A DNA stretch of 64,000 nt, taken from the NCBI GenBank assembly GCA_963717215.1, contig CAVQVS010000006.1, positions 1,204,740-1,268,739 of the forward strand, written 5' to 3'. Below are positions 8,927 to 17,170 of this stretch, in pieces. The first letter of the stretch is position 1. Each line of letters opens with the position of its first letter. Under the pieces are notes generated by a model. The model was not told the origin of the DNA. It searched no databases and saw nothing but the letters and a program-made list of their open reading frames with translations. This DNA comes from Roseiarcus sp963717215 (GTDB taxonomy: Bacteria > Pseudomonadota > Alphaproteobacteria > Rhizobiales > Beijerinckiaceae). Both the position numbers and the translations under genes were made by a program.

Positions 8927-9448
8927 CTAGTCGTCCTCGACTTCGCGCGGCGGTTCGACAACAATCCGCCCGGCGTCGAAATCGATGCGTGGCGCGACGC
9001 TTTTGGTGAACGGAAGAAGCAGGGTTTCCGCCCCGTCGGCCGGCGCGATCTCGAGAACGTCGCCTGCGCCATGGTTCAGGAGCGCTATGACCCGGCCGAT
9101 CGGCGCCCCTGCTGCGTCAACGGCTTCCAGTCCCACCAGGTCGTCGTAGTAGAACTCGTCCTCGTTAGGCGGCGGCAATTGGTCGCGGCGAGCGAAGATT
9201 TCCACGTTCTTCAACGCCTCGGCCGCTTCACGGGTCGAAACGCCAGCGATTCGGGCCGCCAGCATATCGTCCTTGAGCGGCCGCAGGGATTCGAACGCAA
9301 ACGCCTGCGTCCGCCCCCTGTTGGTCAGAGGCCCGTATGCCCCAATGGCGCGCGGTTCGGCAGTCATCGACTTGACGCGAATTTCCCCGCGCACCCCCTG
9401 CGGCGCGCCGAAGACGCCCATCAGAATGAGCCGGTCAGGCGCGCGCAA
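8927..9448 (-). CDS. rimM: 16S rRNA processing protein RimM
   Basis: Ribosome maturation factor that binds S19 and helps finish the 30S head. It shows the RimM N-domain (LILMGVFGAPQGVRGEIRVKS, VSTREAAEALKNVEIFARRDQLP) and the PRC-barrel C-domain (DEFYYDDLVGLEAVD, ending LPFTKSVAPRIDFDAGRIVV). 173 residues is normal. The start is a TTG at 9448, fifteen bases after the rpsP stop, so it is probably coupled to rpsP. The petA gene follows after about 130 bases. Confidence 0.93.
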   Translation of the reverse strand: MRAPDRLILMGVFGAPQGVRGEIRVKSMTAEPRAIGAYGPLTNRGRTQAFAFESLRPLKDDMLAARIAGVSTREAAEALKNVEIFARRDQLPPPNEDEFYYDDLVGLEAVDAAGAPIGRVIALLNHGAGDVLEIAPADGAETLLLPFTKSVAPRIDFDAGRIVVEPPREVEDD

Positions 9449-9463
9449 GTCGTGTTAGCGCGT

Positions 9464-9826
9464 TCAGGCCGCGGGAGCCGCCGCGGCCTTTTCGGCTGCG
9501 GCCGCCGCAGCGGCGGTGCGCTCCTGCGCCTTCTTCTTCGGCAGCGCCTTCTGCGGGTTGTTGTGCGCTTCGCGCTTCGCGAGGCCGAGGCCGTCGAGCA
9601 GACGCAGCACGCGGTCGGTCGGCTGCGCGCCCTTGGCGAGCCACGCCTTGGCCTTCTCCTGGTCGAGCACGACGCGGGTGGCGTCGTCTTTGGCCTTCAA
9701 GGGATCGAAGGTGCCGATCCTTTCGACAAAGCGGCCGTCGCGCGGCATGCGCGCGTCGGCGACCACGATGCGATAGAAGGGGCGCTTCTTCGTGCCGCCG
9801 CGGGAGAGGCGAATTTTCACTGACAT
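9464..9826 (-). CDS. rpsP: 30S ribosomal protein S16
   Basis: Small-subunit protein S16. The N-terminus MSVKIRLSRGGTKKRPFYRI is essentially invariant in the family, and IGTFDPLKAKDD and LAKGAQPTDRVLRLL follow as expected. It is 120 residues because of an Ala-rich C-terminal extension (residues about 95-120), common in alphaproteobacteria. It lies 35 bases downstream of ffh and upstream of rimM. Confidence 0.97.
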   Translation of the reverse strand: MSVKIRLSRGGTKKRPFYRIVVADARMPRDGRFVERIGTFDPLKAKDDATRVVLDQEKAKAWLAKGAQPTDRVLRLLDGLGLAKREAHNNPQKALPKKKAQERTAAAAAAAEKAAAAPAA

Positions 9827-9861
9827 TAGTGTTTTCCTTTCAGATCAGATGGTTGTTGAAG

Positions 9862-11427
9862 TCATTTCTTCTTGCCGAACGGGTTGAAGCCGCCGCCCAG
9901 GCCCGGCAGCTTCGCGCCGCCGCCGAGACCGGGGAATTGCGCGGGTAAGTTGAAGGCGCCGGGCGGCGGGGCGGCCGGAATGCCGGGCGGCCCCGAAGGC
10001 GCCCCGGGAAGGCCCGCGCCGCCCAATTGCTTCTGCATCGCTTCGATCTGCTCGGGCGAGGGCATCGGCATGCCGCCGCCGAGGCCCATCATCTGGCCGA
10101 GTTTGCCCATCATGCCGCGCTTGGCGCCTGGCCCGCCCATCGCCTTCATCATGTCGGCCATCTGGCGATGCTGCTTGAGCAGCCGGTTGACATATTCGAC
10201 CGTGACGCCCGAGCCCGCCGCGATGCGCTTCTTGCGCGAGGCTTTGAGCATGTCGGGGTTGCGGCGCTCCTGCGGCGTCATCGACGAGATGATGGCGCGC
10301 TGGCGCTTGACGAACCTGTCGTCGAGATTGGCGGAATTGAGCTGGTCCTTCATCTTGGCGACTCCTGGCAGCATGCCCATGATGCCACCCATGCCGCCAA
10401 GCTTTTCGATCTGGCTCAATTGCTCGGAGAGGTCGTTCAGGTCGAAGACGCCCTTGCGCATCTTCTCGGCCATCTTGGCCGCCTGCGCCATGTCGATATT
10501 CTGCGCCGCTTTCTCGACCAGGCTGACAATGTCGCCCATGCCGAGGATGCGGTCGGCGAGACGCGCGGGATGGAAATCCTCGATCGCATCCATTTTCTCG
10601 CCGATTCCGAGCAGCTTGATCGGCTTGCCGGTGACCGCGCGCATCGACAGCGCGGCGCCGCCGCGGCCGTCGCCGTCCATGCGGGTCAGCACGATGCCGG
10701 TTAACCCCACCTGCTCGTTGAAATTCTTCGCCAGATTGACGGCGTCCTGGCCGGTCAGCGCGTCGGCCACCAACAGGATTTCATGGGGACGAGCGGCGTC
10801 GCGGATCTCCGCCATCTCCTGCATCAGCGGTTCGTCGATATGGGTGCGCCCGGCGGTGTCGAGGATCACGACATCGTAGCCTTGGAGTCGCGCGGCGTTC
10901 TCGGCGCGCTTGGCGATGGCGACCGGATCCTCGCCGAAAACGATCGGCAGGGTCGCGACGCCGACCTGCTGGCCGAGCACCGCGAGCTGTTCCTGCGCCG
11001 CGGGCCGCTTCACGTCGAGCGAGGCCATCAGCACCCTGTGCTTGTCCCGCTCGGTCAGGCGTTTGGCGATCTTGGCCGCGGTTGTCGTCTTGCCCGCGCC
11101 CTGCAGGCCGACCAGCATGATCGCCACCGGGGCAGGCGCGTTGAGGTCGATTGCCTGCGATTCCGTGCCAAGCGTCTCGACCAGCGAGTCGTGGACGATC
11201 TTGACCACCATCTGACCGGGCTTGACCGACTTGATGACGGCCGCGCCGACCGCCTTGGTGCGGGTCCGGTCGACGAACGACCGCACGACGTCGAGCGCGA
11301 CATCCGCCTCGAGCAACGCACGACGCACCTCGCGCATGGCGGCGTTGACGTCTTCCTCGGAGAGGGCGCCGCGGCCGGTGAGTTTATCCAGAATGCCGGA
11401 GAGCTTTTCGGACAGGCTCTCGAACAT
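9862..11427 (-). CDS. ffh: Signal recognition particle protein Ffh
   Basis: GTPase of the signal recognition particle; with 4.5S RNA it targets nascent membrane proteins to FtsY and the translocon. It has an N domain (MFESLSEKLSGILDKLTGRG), a G domain with LVGLQGAGKTTTAAKIAKRL (G1), LDTAGR (G3) and TRMDGDGRGGAAL (G4 region), and a Met-rich M domain (KMKDQLNSAN, GMMGKLGQMMGLGGG). 521 residues, with a Pro/Gly-rich tail. First gene of the minus-strand operon ffh-rpsP-rimM-petA-trmD. Confidence 0.96.
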   Translation of the reverse strand: MFESLSEKLSGILDKLTGRGALSEEDVNAAMREVRRALLEADVALDVVRSFVDRTRTKAVGAAVIKSVKPGQMVVKIVHDSLVETLGTESQAIDLNAPAPVAIMLVGLQGAGKTTTAAKIAKRLTERDKHRVLMASLDVKRPAAQEQLAVLGQQVGVATLPIVFGEDPVAIAKRAENAARLQGYDVVILDTAGRTHIDEPLMQEMAEIRDAARPHEILLVADALTGQDAVNLAKNFNEQVGLTGIVLTRMDGDGRGGAALSMRAVTGKPIKLLGIGEKMDAIEDFHPARLADRILGMGDIVSLVEKAAQNIDMAQAAKMAEKMRKGVFDLNDLSEQLSQIEKLGGMGGIMGMLPGVAKMKDQLNSANLDDRFVKRQRAIISSMTPQERRNPDMLKASRKKRIAAGSGVTVEYVNRLLKQHRQMADMMKAMGGPGAKRGMMGKLGQMMGLGGGMPMPSPEQIEAMQKQLGGAGLPGAPSGPPGIPAAPPPGAFNLPAQFPGLGGGAKLPGLGGGFNPFGKKK

Positions 11428-11849
11428 GGGTCACGCTCCTTTGGTCAGGCGGCGAAGGCGATGAGCGGATAGATAGGACGGAACGCCCGTCACCCCAATC
11501 CGCCTATTCGAAGTCGCGTTCCAGCCAACGCCAATCTCGCCCGGGGGCGCAACGCGCTGCCGGACGGGGACCGCTGGCCTCAAGGGACAGTCGGCTGATC
11601 GACGAGGCCAAAACCTGACGAAGGCGCGGGTCGTAAGCGCGCAAGCCTGAGATGTCAAATACGAAGGCCCATAGCCATCGGATGACCACGGCTGACTATC
11701 GGCGCCCCAGCGTCGCCGGACGCTAAAGATGCTGCGTGAGTGGAAGAAATCCCCGCGCGCTGAGGGTTAAAGGAAACCTTTGTGAGGTTGGAACTGATGG
11801 CGCCCATCATCCGTTTTTCCTTGTGTCAATCCAATCTAGGGAGGCGAGG
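11428..11849. other. Intergenic region between ffh and small secreted protein gene
   Basis: Divergent intergenic stretch of about 420 bases. It must hold the promoter of the ffh operon (minus) and of the small secreted protein (plus). I see no protein family in any frame and no convincing terminator. GGGAGGCGAGG lies directly before the ATG at 11850. Confidence 0.5.
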
Positions 11850-12089
11850 ATGCGCTATTTGGTCAAAATAATCTCCGCGGCGCTGGTTTCGTTGGGCCTG
11901 TCCGCCTCCGCCTTCGCCGCCGAGGCCGATACCGAAAAAGGACAAACTCCCGCTGCGCCTTCCCACGCGGGCGCAGACACTCAGCCCAACAAGGGTCCAA
12001 CGCCTGTGATGACCAAGGGCGCAAAAACCATGAGCAACGGCGCCAAGGAGGCGGTCAAGAAGGGCGCTCCTGAAAACGCTGACAAATAG
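11850..12089 (+). CDS. Small secreted hypothetical protein
   Basis: A 79-residue protein with a clear Sec signal peptide (MRYLVKIISAALVSLGLSAS, cleavage after AFAAE region). The mature part is short, Lys/Ala/Pro-rich and probably disordered (KGQTPAAPSHAGADTQPNKG, KKGAPENADK). AGGCGAGG immediately precedes the chosen ATG; an upstream in-frame start at 11736 would put 38 residues before the signal peptide and is not credible. Function unknown; probably a small periplasmic protein. Confidence 0.6.
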   Translation: MRYLVKIISAALVSLGLSASAFAAEADTEKGQTPAAPSHAGADTQPNKGPTPVMTKGAKTMSNGAKEAVKKGAPENADK

Positions 12090-12549
12090 CGAGCAGCGGC
12101 CGGAATGAAAGTGGCGTCTGCAAGCGCCATGGCCGGGCTTGTTCGCCTTGCCTTAGCCATCCACGTGTTTGCCAAGCTGGACTCCACGCGAGAGCACTCG
12201 CTCACGGCTAACCCTACAACAGCGAAGTTGCCGCCCTAGCCCTTCCCTTTCGGCCGCATCGATCCAGGAGCGCCTCGCTCCACGCCCGAGTGGCGCGCGG
12301 CGTATCCGGATAGCAATCAAAATCCGGCGATCCCGCCCTGACATCTTGTAGACAGTCCGCGCGGCCGCCTTGGAGCGTCATATCGGAGTGAATAGTTCGC
12401 GCTCCGGCGATACTTGAATAACGTTGCAGTCGCTCTCGATGTATTTATATGAATACATCGTAATATCAATTGCTCGTTCCTCAATTGTCACTTAGGATCG
12501 TTTTCAAAGAGCTCGAATTCATAATCTTCCATACCGATAGGGAGGAAAC
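12090..12549. other. Gene-poor region upstream of the molybdenum hydroxylase pair
   Basis: About 460 bases without a recognisable gene in either strand. The last 130 bases (about 12400-12530) are distinctly AT-rich, including a run of TATTTATATGAATACATC character, and probably hold the promoter of the downstream genes. AGGGAGGAAAC precedes the ATG at 12550. Confidence 0.45.
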
Positions 12550-13041
12550 ATGCCCGACTTGAATATTAATGGCCGGCAGTATTCTGTCGACGCGCCTCAA
12601 GATACTCCACTTCTCTGGGTCATCCGCGAGGAATTGCAGATGACTGGAACAAAGTTCGGCTGTGGCGCGGGATTGTGCGGCGCATGCACCGTGCATCTGA
12701 ACGGCGAGGCTGTCCGTTCCTGTCAGACGTCGGTCGCCGACGCGGTCGGTAAAAAAATCACGACGATCGAGGGGCTCAGCGAGCACAGCGATCACCCGTT
12801 ACAGAAAGCGTGGATCGCCGAGCAGGTGCCGCAATGCGGCTATTGCCAGTCGGGCCAGATCATGCAGGCGGCCTCGCTCCTGGCGGCGAATGCCTCGCCA
12901 ACTCGCGATCAGATCGTCGACCACATGAACGGCAACCTTTGCCGGTGCATGACATATCCGCGAATTGTGAAGGCGATCGAGCGCGCCGCCGCAGACGTGC
13001 GGGCCTCGAACGAAGCCGTGAGTGGTGGGAGGAAGGCATGA
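12550..13041 (+). CDS. 2Fe-2S subunit of a xanthine-oxidase-family molybdenum hydroxylase (isoquinoline 1-oxidoreductase alpha type)
   Basis: Small iron-sulfur subunit that carries electrons away from the molybdenum cofactor. It begins with a plant-type ferredoxin domain whose cysteines are in FGCGAGLCGACTVHLNGEAV, followed by RSC. The C-terminal helical 2Fe-2S domain has QCGYCQSGQIM and NLCRCMTYPRI. 163 residues is the usual size. It has a strong ribosome binding site (GGGAGGAAAC). It overlaps the start of the large subunit by four bases (13038-13041). The substrate is probably an aldehyde or N-heterocycle and cannot be fixed from sequence. Confidence 0.92.
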   Translation: MPDLNINGRQYSVDAPQDTPLLWVIREELQMTGTKFGCGAGLCGACTVHLNGEAVRSCQTSVADAVGKKITTIEGLSEHSDHPLQKAWIAEQVPQCGYCQSGQIMQAASLLAANASPTRDQIVDHMNGNLCRCMTYPRIVKAIERAAADVRASNEAVSGGRKA

Positions 13042-15321
13042 CCAGGCACATCAAGATGAGCGCGAGCTCCCCCGACCTTTCCCGACGCTCGTTCCTGATC
13101 ACGGCAGGCGCATCCGGTCTGGTCTTCGGCTTCAGCTCGCTTTCCGGCGTCGTCGCCGGCAGCGGCGGATGCGGCGCCCCTGGAGCCCAGCATCTGGTAC
13201 GCGATCGCGCCGAACGGCGTCGTAACCGTCAATGTCGCCAAGGCGGACATGGGGCAGCATGTCGCAAGCACCATGGCGCAGATCGTCGCCGACGAACTTG
13301 GCGCATCGTGGGGCGACATGCGGGTCAACCTCGTCGGCAACGATCCCAAGTACAATGACCCGGTGCTGGGGGCGAATCTCACCGGCGGCAGCTGGTCGAC
13401 GATGATGAATTTCGACCTGATGAGTCGCGTCGGGGCGGCTGGGCGGATCGCGCTCAGCGAAGCGGGCGCAGGCATGCTCGGCGTTGCGGCGTCGGACGTG
13501 GTCGTCAACGATTCCCGGGTCTTCTCGAAGGCCTCGGGCAAGTCAGTGAGTTTCGCGGACATCGTCAAGTCGGGCAAGGCGACCAAAACGTTCTCGCCCG
13601 ATGAGCTCAAGGCGATCGTGCTGAAGACGCCCGATCAATACACGGCGATTGGCCGCGACCTGCCGCAGCTGGACATCCCGTCCAAGGTCAATGGCAGCGC
13701 GAAATACGGCATCGACACCTTCCTGCCTGGAATGGTTTACGGCCGCGTTGTCACGCCGCCCGTGCGCTACGGCGCAAAGGTGACCAGCGTTGATGATTCA
13801 GAGGCGAAGAAGATCCCTGGGTTCATTCAGGCCGTCGTCATCGAGGATCCGACGACCACGGTAACCGGGTGGGTCGTCGCTGTCGCCAAGACCTATCCGG
13901 AAGCGATGAAGGCCGCGGACGCATTGAAGGTCTCTTACGACAAGGGCCCTAACGCCGAGGTGTCCAGCGAGTCGATCCTGGCGGAAGCCAAACGCTTGCA
14001 GAGCCAGCCGGGCGGCGAAATCTACTTCACCAATGGCGACGCGCCGCAAGCCATATCGAAGGCCGCGAAGGTGCTGGACGCCGAATACACGACCAACATC
14101 AACATCCATTGTCCGCTGGAGCCGATGAACGCCGTGGCGGAGTTCAAGGATGGCAAGCTCCACCTCCATGCCGGGAACCAGTTCCTGACCCGATCGACGG
14201 CGATCGCCGCCGGCGCGGTCGGAATGAAGCCGGAAGACGTGGTGATCCACCAATACTGGATCGGCGGCGGCTTCGGGCGCAAGCTCGACTCCGATATGTT
14301 CATCCCGCCGGCTGTCGCCGCGAAAGCGGTCGGCAAGCCGGTCAAGGTCATCTATTCCCGTCAGCACGACATGCTGATGGATTTCACCCGTCCGCTGGTC
14401 TACCAGAAAATCTCGGCCGGGCTGGACGAGAACGGCAAGATCGTCGGCATGAACCACGATCTCGTCAGCGCATGGCCGACCAAGCGCTGGGGCATTCCGG
14501 CCTTCCTTGAAAATTCGGCGGATGGCAAGAAGCAGGTGCTCGACGGCTTCGCCGTCCATGGCGCCGACTTCTTCTATACGGTGCCGAACCACACGGTGCG
14601 CACGGTGCTGAACGAAGTGGCGCAGAGCGCCACGCCGTCGGGGCAGTTGCGGTCCGTGGCGCCCGGTTGGACGTTCTGGGCGGTCGAGAGCATGATCGAT
14701 GAACTCGCTCATGCCGCAGGTCGCGATCCGGCGGAATTCCGGCTGGCGATGCTGGACGGGGCCGGAGACAACCACGGAGCAAAGCGCCTCGCCAACACGT
14801 TGCGCGCGGCGATGGGCCTGGCCGGCTACGGGACGAAAGTGCTGCCGAAGGGAGAGGCTCTCGGCGTCGCCTGTGTGAGTTCACAGGAGCGCAACGCCGC
14901 GTCATGGACGGCTTGCGTGGCGCAAGTGGCGGTCGGGGACGACGGCACGGTCAAGGTCAAGAAACTGACGGTGGCTACTGACGTCGGCACCGCCGTCAAC
15001 CCCGACGGTGTTCGCGCCCAGGTCATGGGCGGCGCGCAATGGGGTCTGTCGTTGGCCATGCTGGAAAAGGCGACCATGAAGGACGGCGCCCTGCAGCAGG
15101 ACAACTTTGACAGCTATACCCCGGCCCGCATGGCAGACATGCCGGAGATCGAAGTCGCGGTGATTGCTAATGGCGAACCGGCGCGCGGCACCGGCGAGCC
15201 GACTGTGACAGTCGTTGCCCCGGCAATCGGAAACGCGATCTTCAACGCGGTCGGCGCTCGTGTCCGTGGCCTGCCGATCACTTCGGATGCCGTCAAGGAG
15301 GCCATGAAGAAGGCGACCTGA
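13038..15321 (+). pseudogene. Molybdopterin-binding large subunit of the same hydroxylase, frameshifted near its start
   Basis: Large catalytic subunit of the isoquinoline 1-oxidoreductase beta / aldehyde oxidase type. A twin-arginine signal (LSRRSFLITAGASG) is read from 13038. The body is read in another frame from about 13165, beginning AADAAPLEPSIWYAIAPNGV and running on without a stop. Removing one base (or adding two) between about 13150 and 13170 fuses them into a protein of normal size, about 760 residues. Cofactor-domain segments include GGGFGRKLDSDM, QLRSVAPGWTFWAVE and the C-terminal RGTGEPTVTVVAPAIGNAIF. Without the join the body could only start at 13249, lacking its export signal. 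Sequencing error and true mutation are both possible. Confidence 0.85.
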
Positions 15322-15465
15322 AACAAGCTTGCGGACGCGTTCCTCCCTGTTCATGTAGGGGATCGCGTTCCTAGCGAGGAGCGAATGTGAAGAGGCGGGT
15401 CAGGACCTGGTCCCGGCCCGCACGCAGACTAACTTTGATAAGGCGCCCCGCGGCAGAGGTCGGAG

Positions 15466-15948
15466 CTAGCGCCGTCGCCAACGCCGGTCGTCGATCGGCC
15501 GGAATTTGAGCGCGGCCGCTATCCCGAGCGCAATGAAAACGAGCAGCACGATCCCCTGGACGATCGCGAACGGGGGTTCGGACCCATTCGGCGCGAGCGC
15601 GTGAAGGACCGGGACCTTCAGGAATCCCTGCGCGACAAGCACGAACACGTTGAGATAAAGCGCCGCAACCGCGCAAGCGACAAAGATCCGACGCCACACT
15701 CCGGCGAGACGAAAGCCGTAATAGGCGGCGACGGCGCCAATAAGCAGAATGAGCGAAAGCACGCCCACCGCGCGCGGCGGGTCGAACCCGAAAGGCGGCA
15801 GCGGGAAACCGGTCAGGCTCGTCAGGATCGTTGTGAGAAGAAAGACCGCGATCGCCGTCCTGAAATTCTGGCCGAGCAAAAGGCCATACAACATCACAAA
15901 GCCGGAAAGGATGCCGACCAGGCTTATCGCCACGTGGAATTGAAGCAT
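15466..15948 (-). CDS. Hypothetical integral membrane protein
   Basis: A 160-residue protein with four to five hydrophobic segments: residues about 3-24 (MLQFHVAISLVGILSGFVML), 30-47, 63-80, 86-108 and 132-150. A basic tail (DDRRWRRR) suggests a cytoplasmic C-terminus. I start at the ATG at 15948, where the hydrophobic profile begins; the open frame extends far upstream but that part looks non-coding. No family recognised. It stands alone between the hydroxylase genes and deoC. Confidence 0.65.
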   Translation of the reverse strand: MLQFHVAISLVGILSGFVMLYGLLLGQNFRTAIAVFLLTTILTSLTGFPLPPFGFDPPRAVGVLSLILLIGAVAAYYGFRLAGVWRRIFVACAVAALYLNVFVLVAQGFLKVPVLHALAPNGSEPPFAIVQGIVLLVFIALGIAAALKFRPIDDRRWRRR

Positions 15949-16170
15949 TACAGGCTTCCCCCAGCCTTGGCCGTAAGGCGAATCGAACGGTCGTCGCCAG
16001 TGTGAGCTCTGGCGGCAACTTCTTCCTTTTGCCGCCTCGCTACAATATCTATATGACCCGCCGGACCTAAATGAGCAGCGGGCTCGTCCCGCGGTACCGC
16101 AATTTTGGACTTCGCACTGTCCGATCGTGACAGTCTTTCGAAGCCAAGCGCGTGAGAAAGCCGAGGCGCC

Positions 16171-17160
16171 ATGGACCAGGCGGTCGCCGCACCCACCCAC
16201 ACTGGCCACAACCGGGCCCGCAATCCTGGGGCGCCGCTGGCGGCGGAGTGGTTTGAGGGCGTGGGGGTCAACGCGAGCGCGGTCGAGCGTCGCGCGGCGA
16301 GCCTGACCACTCGCCGGTCGGTGAAGAAGGACTATCAGGCGGCGTGGCTCGTGAAGGCCATGACCTGCATCGACCTCACGACGCTGTCGGGCGACGACAC
16401 GCCGGGCCGTGTGCGCCGGCTCTGCGCCAAGGCGCGCCATCCGTTGGGGGAAGAGGTTCTCGCCGCGCTGGATCTCGCGGACATGGGCCTGACAGTGGCC
16501 GCGGTCTGCGTCTATCCGACCATGGTCGGACCCGCAGTCAGGGCGCTCGAGGGCTCGGGGATTCCGGTCGCCTCCGTCGCGACCGGCTTTCCGGCCGGGC
16601 TCACGCCGTTGAAGCAGCGGCTGGACGAGATCCGCTATGCGGTCGGCGAGGGCGCGCGCGAGATCGACATCGTCATCACCCGCGCCCATGTGCTTGGTCG
16701 CGACTGGAGCGCGCTCTACGACGAGGTCGCGGCGATGCGGGAAGCCTGCGGGCACGCGCATCTAAAGACGATCCTCGGCACCGGAGACCTGAAGACATTG
16801 CGCAACGTCTATGCGGCCAGCATGGTGGCGATGCAGGCGGGCGCCGACTTCATCAAGACCTCCACCGGCAAGGAGGACGTCAACGCCACGCTGCCGGTGA
16901 GCCTCGTGATGCTGCGGGCTTTGCGCGACTATCGCGAGCGCTCGGGGGTCGACATCGGGTTCAAGCCGGCGGGGGGCCTGCGCACAGCCAAGGATGCGCT
17001 GGCCTGGCTCATCCTCATGAAGGAGGAACTGGGCGTGCAATGGATGCAGCCCGATCTCTTCCGCATCGGCGCGAGCGGCCTTCTGACCGACATCGAGCGT
17101 CAGCTCGACCACTATGCGACCGGGCGCTATTCGGCCGCCCATCGCCACGCAATGGCGTGA
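16171..17160 (+). CDS. deoC: Deoxyribose-phosphate aldolase
   Basis: Class I aldolase that splits 2-deoxyribose-5-phosphate into glyceraldehyde-3-phosphate and acetaldehyde. The Schiff-base lysine lies in GADFIKTSTGKEDVNATL. Other conserved parts are MTCIDLTTLSGDDTPGRVRRLC, the ATGFPAGLTPLKQRLDEIRY strand and VDIGFKPAGGLRTAKDAL. At 329 residues it is the longer DeoC form, with an N-terminal extension. It precedes the aldehyde dehydrogenase gene by ten bases, so the acetaldehyde product is probably oxidised by its neighbour. Confidence 0.94.
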   Translation: MDQAVAAPTHTGHNRARNPGAPLAAEWFEGVGVNASAVERRAASLTTRRSVKKDYQAAWLVKAMTCIDLTTLSGDDTPGRVRRLCAKARHPLGEEVLAALDLADMGLTVAAVCVYPTMVGPAVRALEGSGIPVASVATGFPAGLTPLKQRLDEIRYAVGEGAREIDIVITRAHVLGRDWSALYDEVAAMREACGHAHLKTILGTGDLKTLRNVYAASMVAMQAGADFIKTSTGKEDVNATLPVSLVMLRALRDYRERSGVDIGFKPAGGLRTAKDALAWLILMKEELGVQWMQPDLFRIGASGLLTDIERQLDHYATGRYSAAHRHAMA

Positions 17161-17170
17161 GGCAAATTCC

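Noticed and set aside
15466..16761. Long minus-strand frame of 431 codons over the membrane protein and deoC
   Set aside because: Only its last 160 codons look like protein; the rest is the shadow of deoC and the GC-rich intergenic region.
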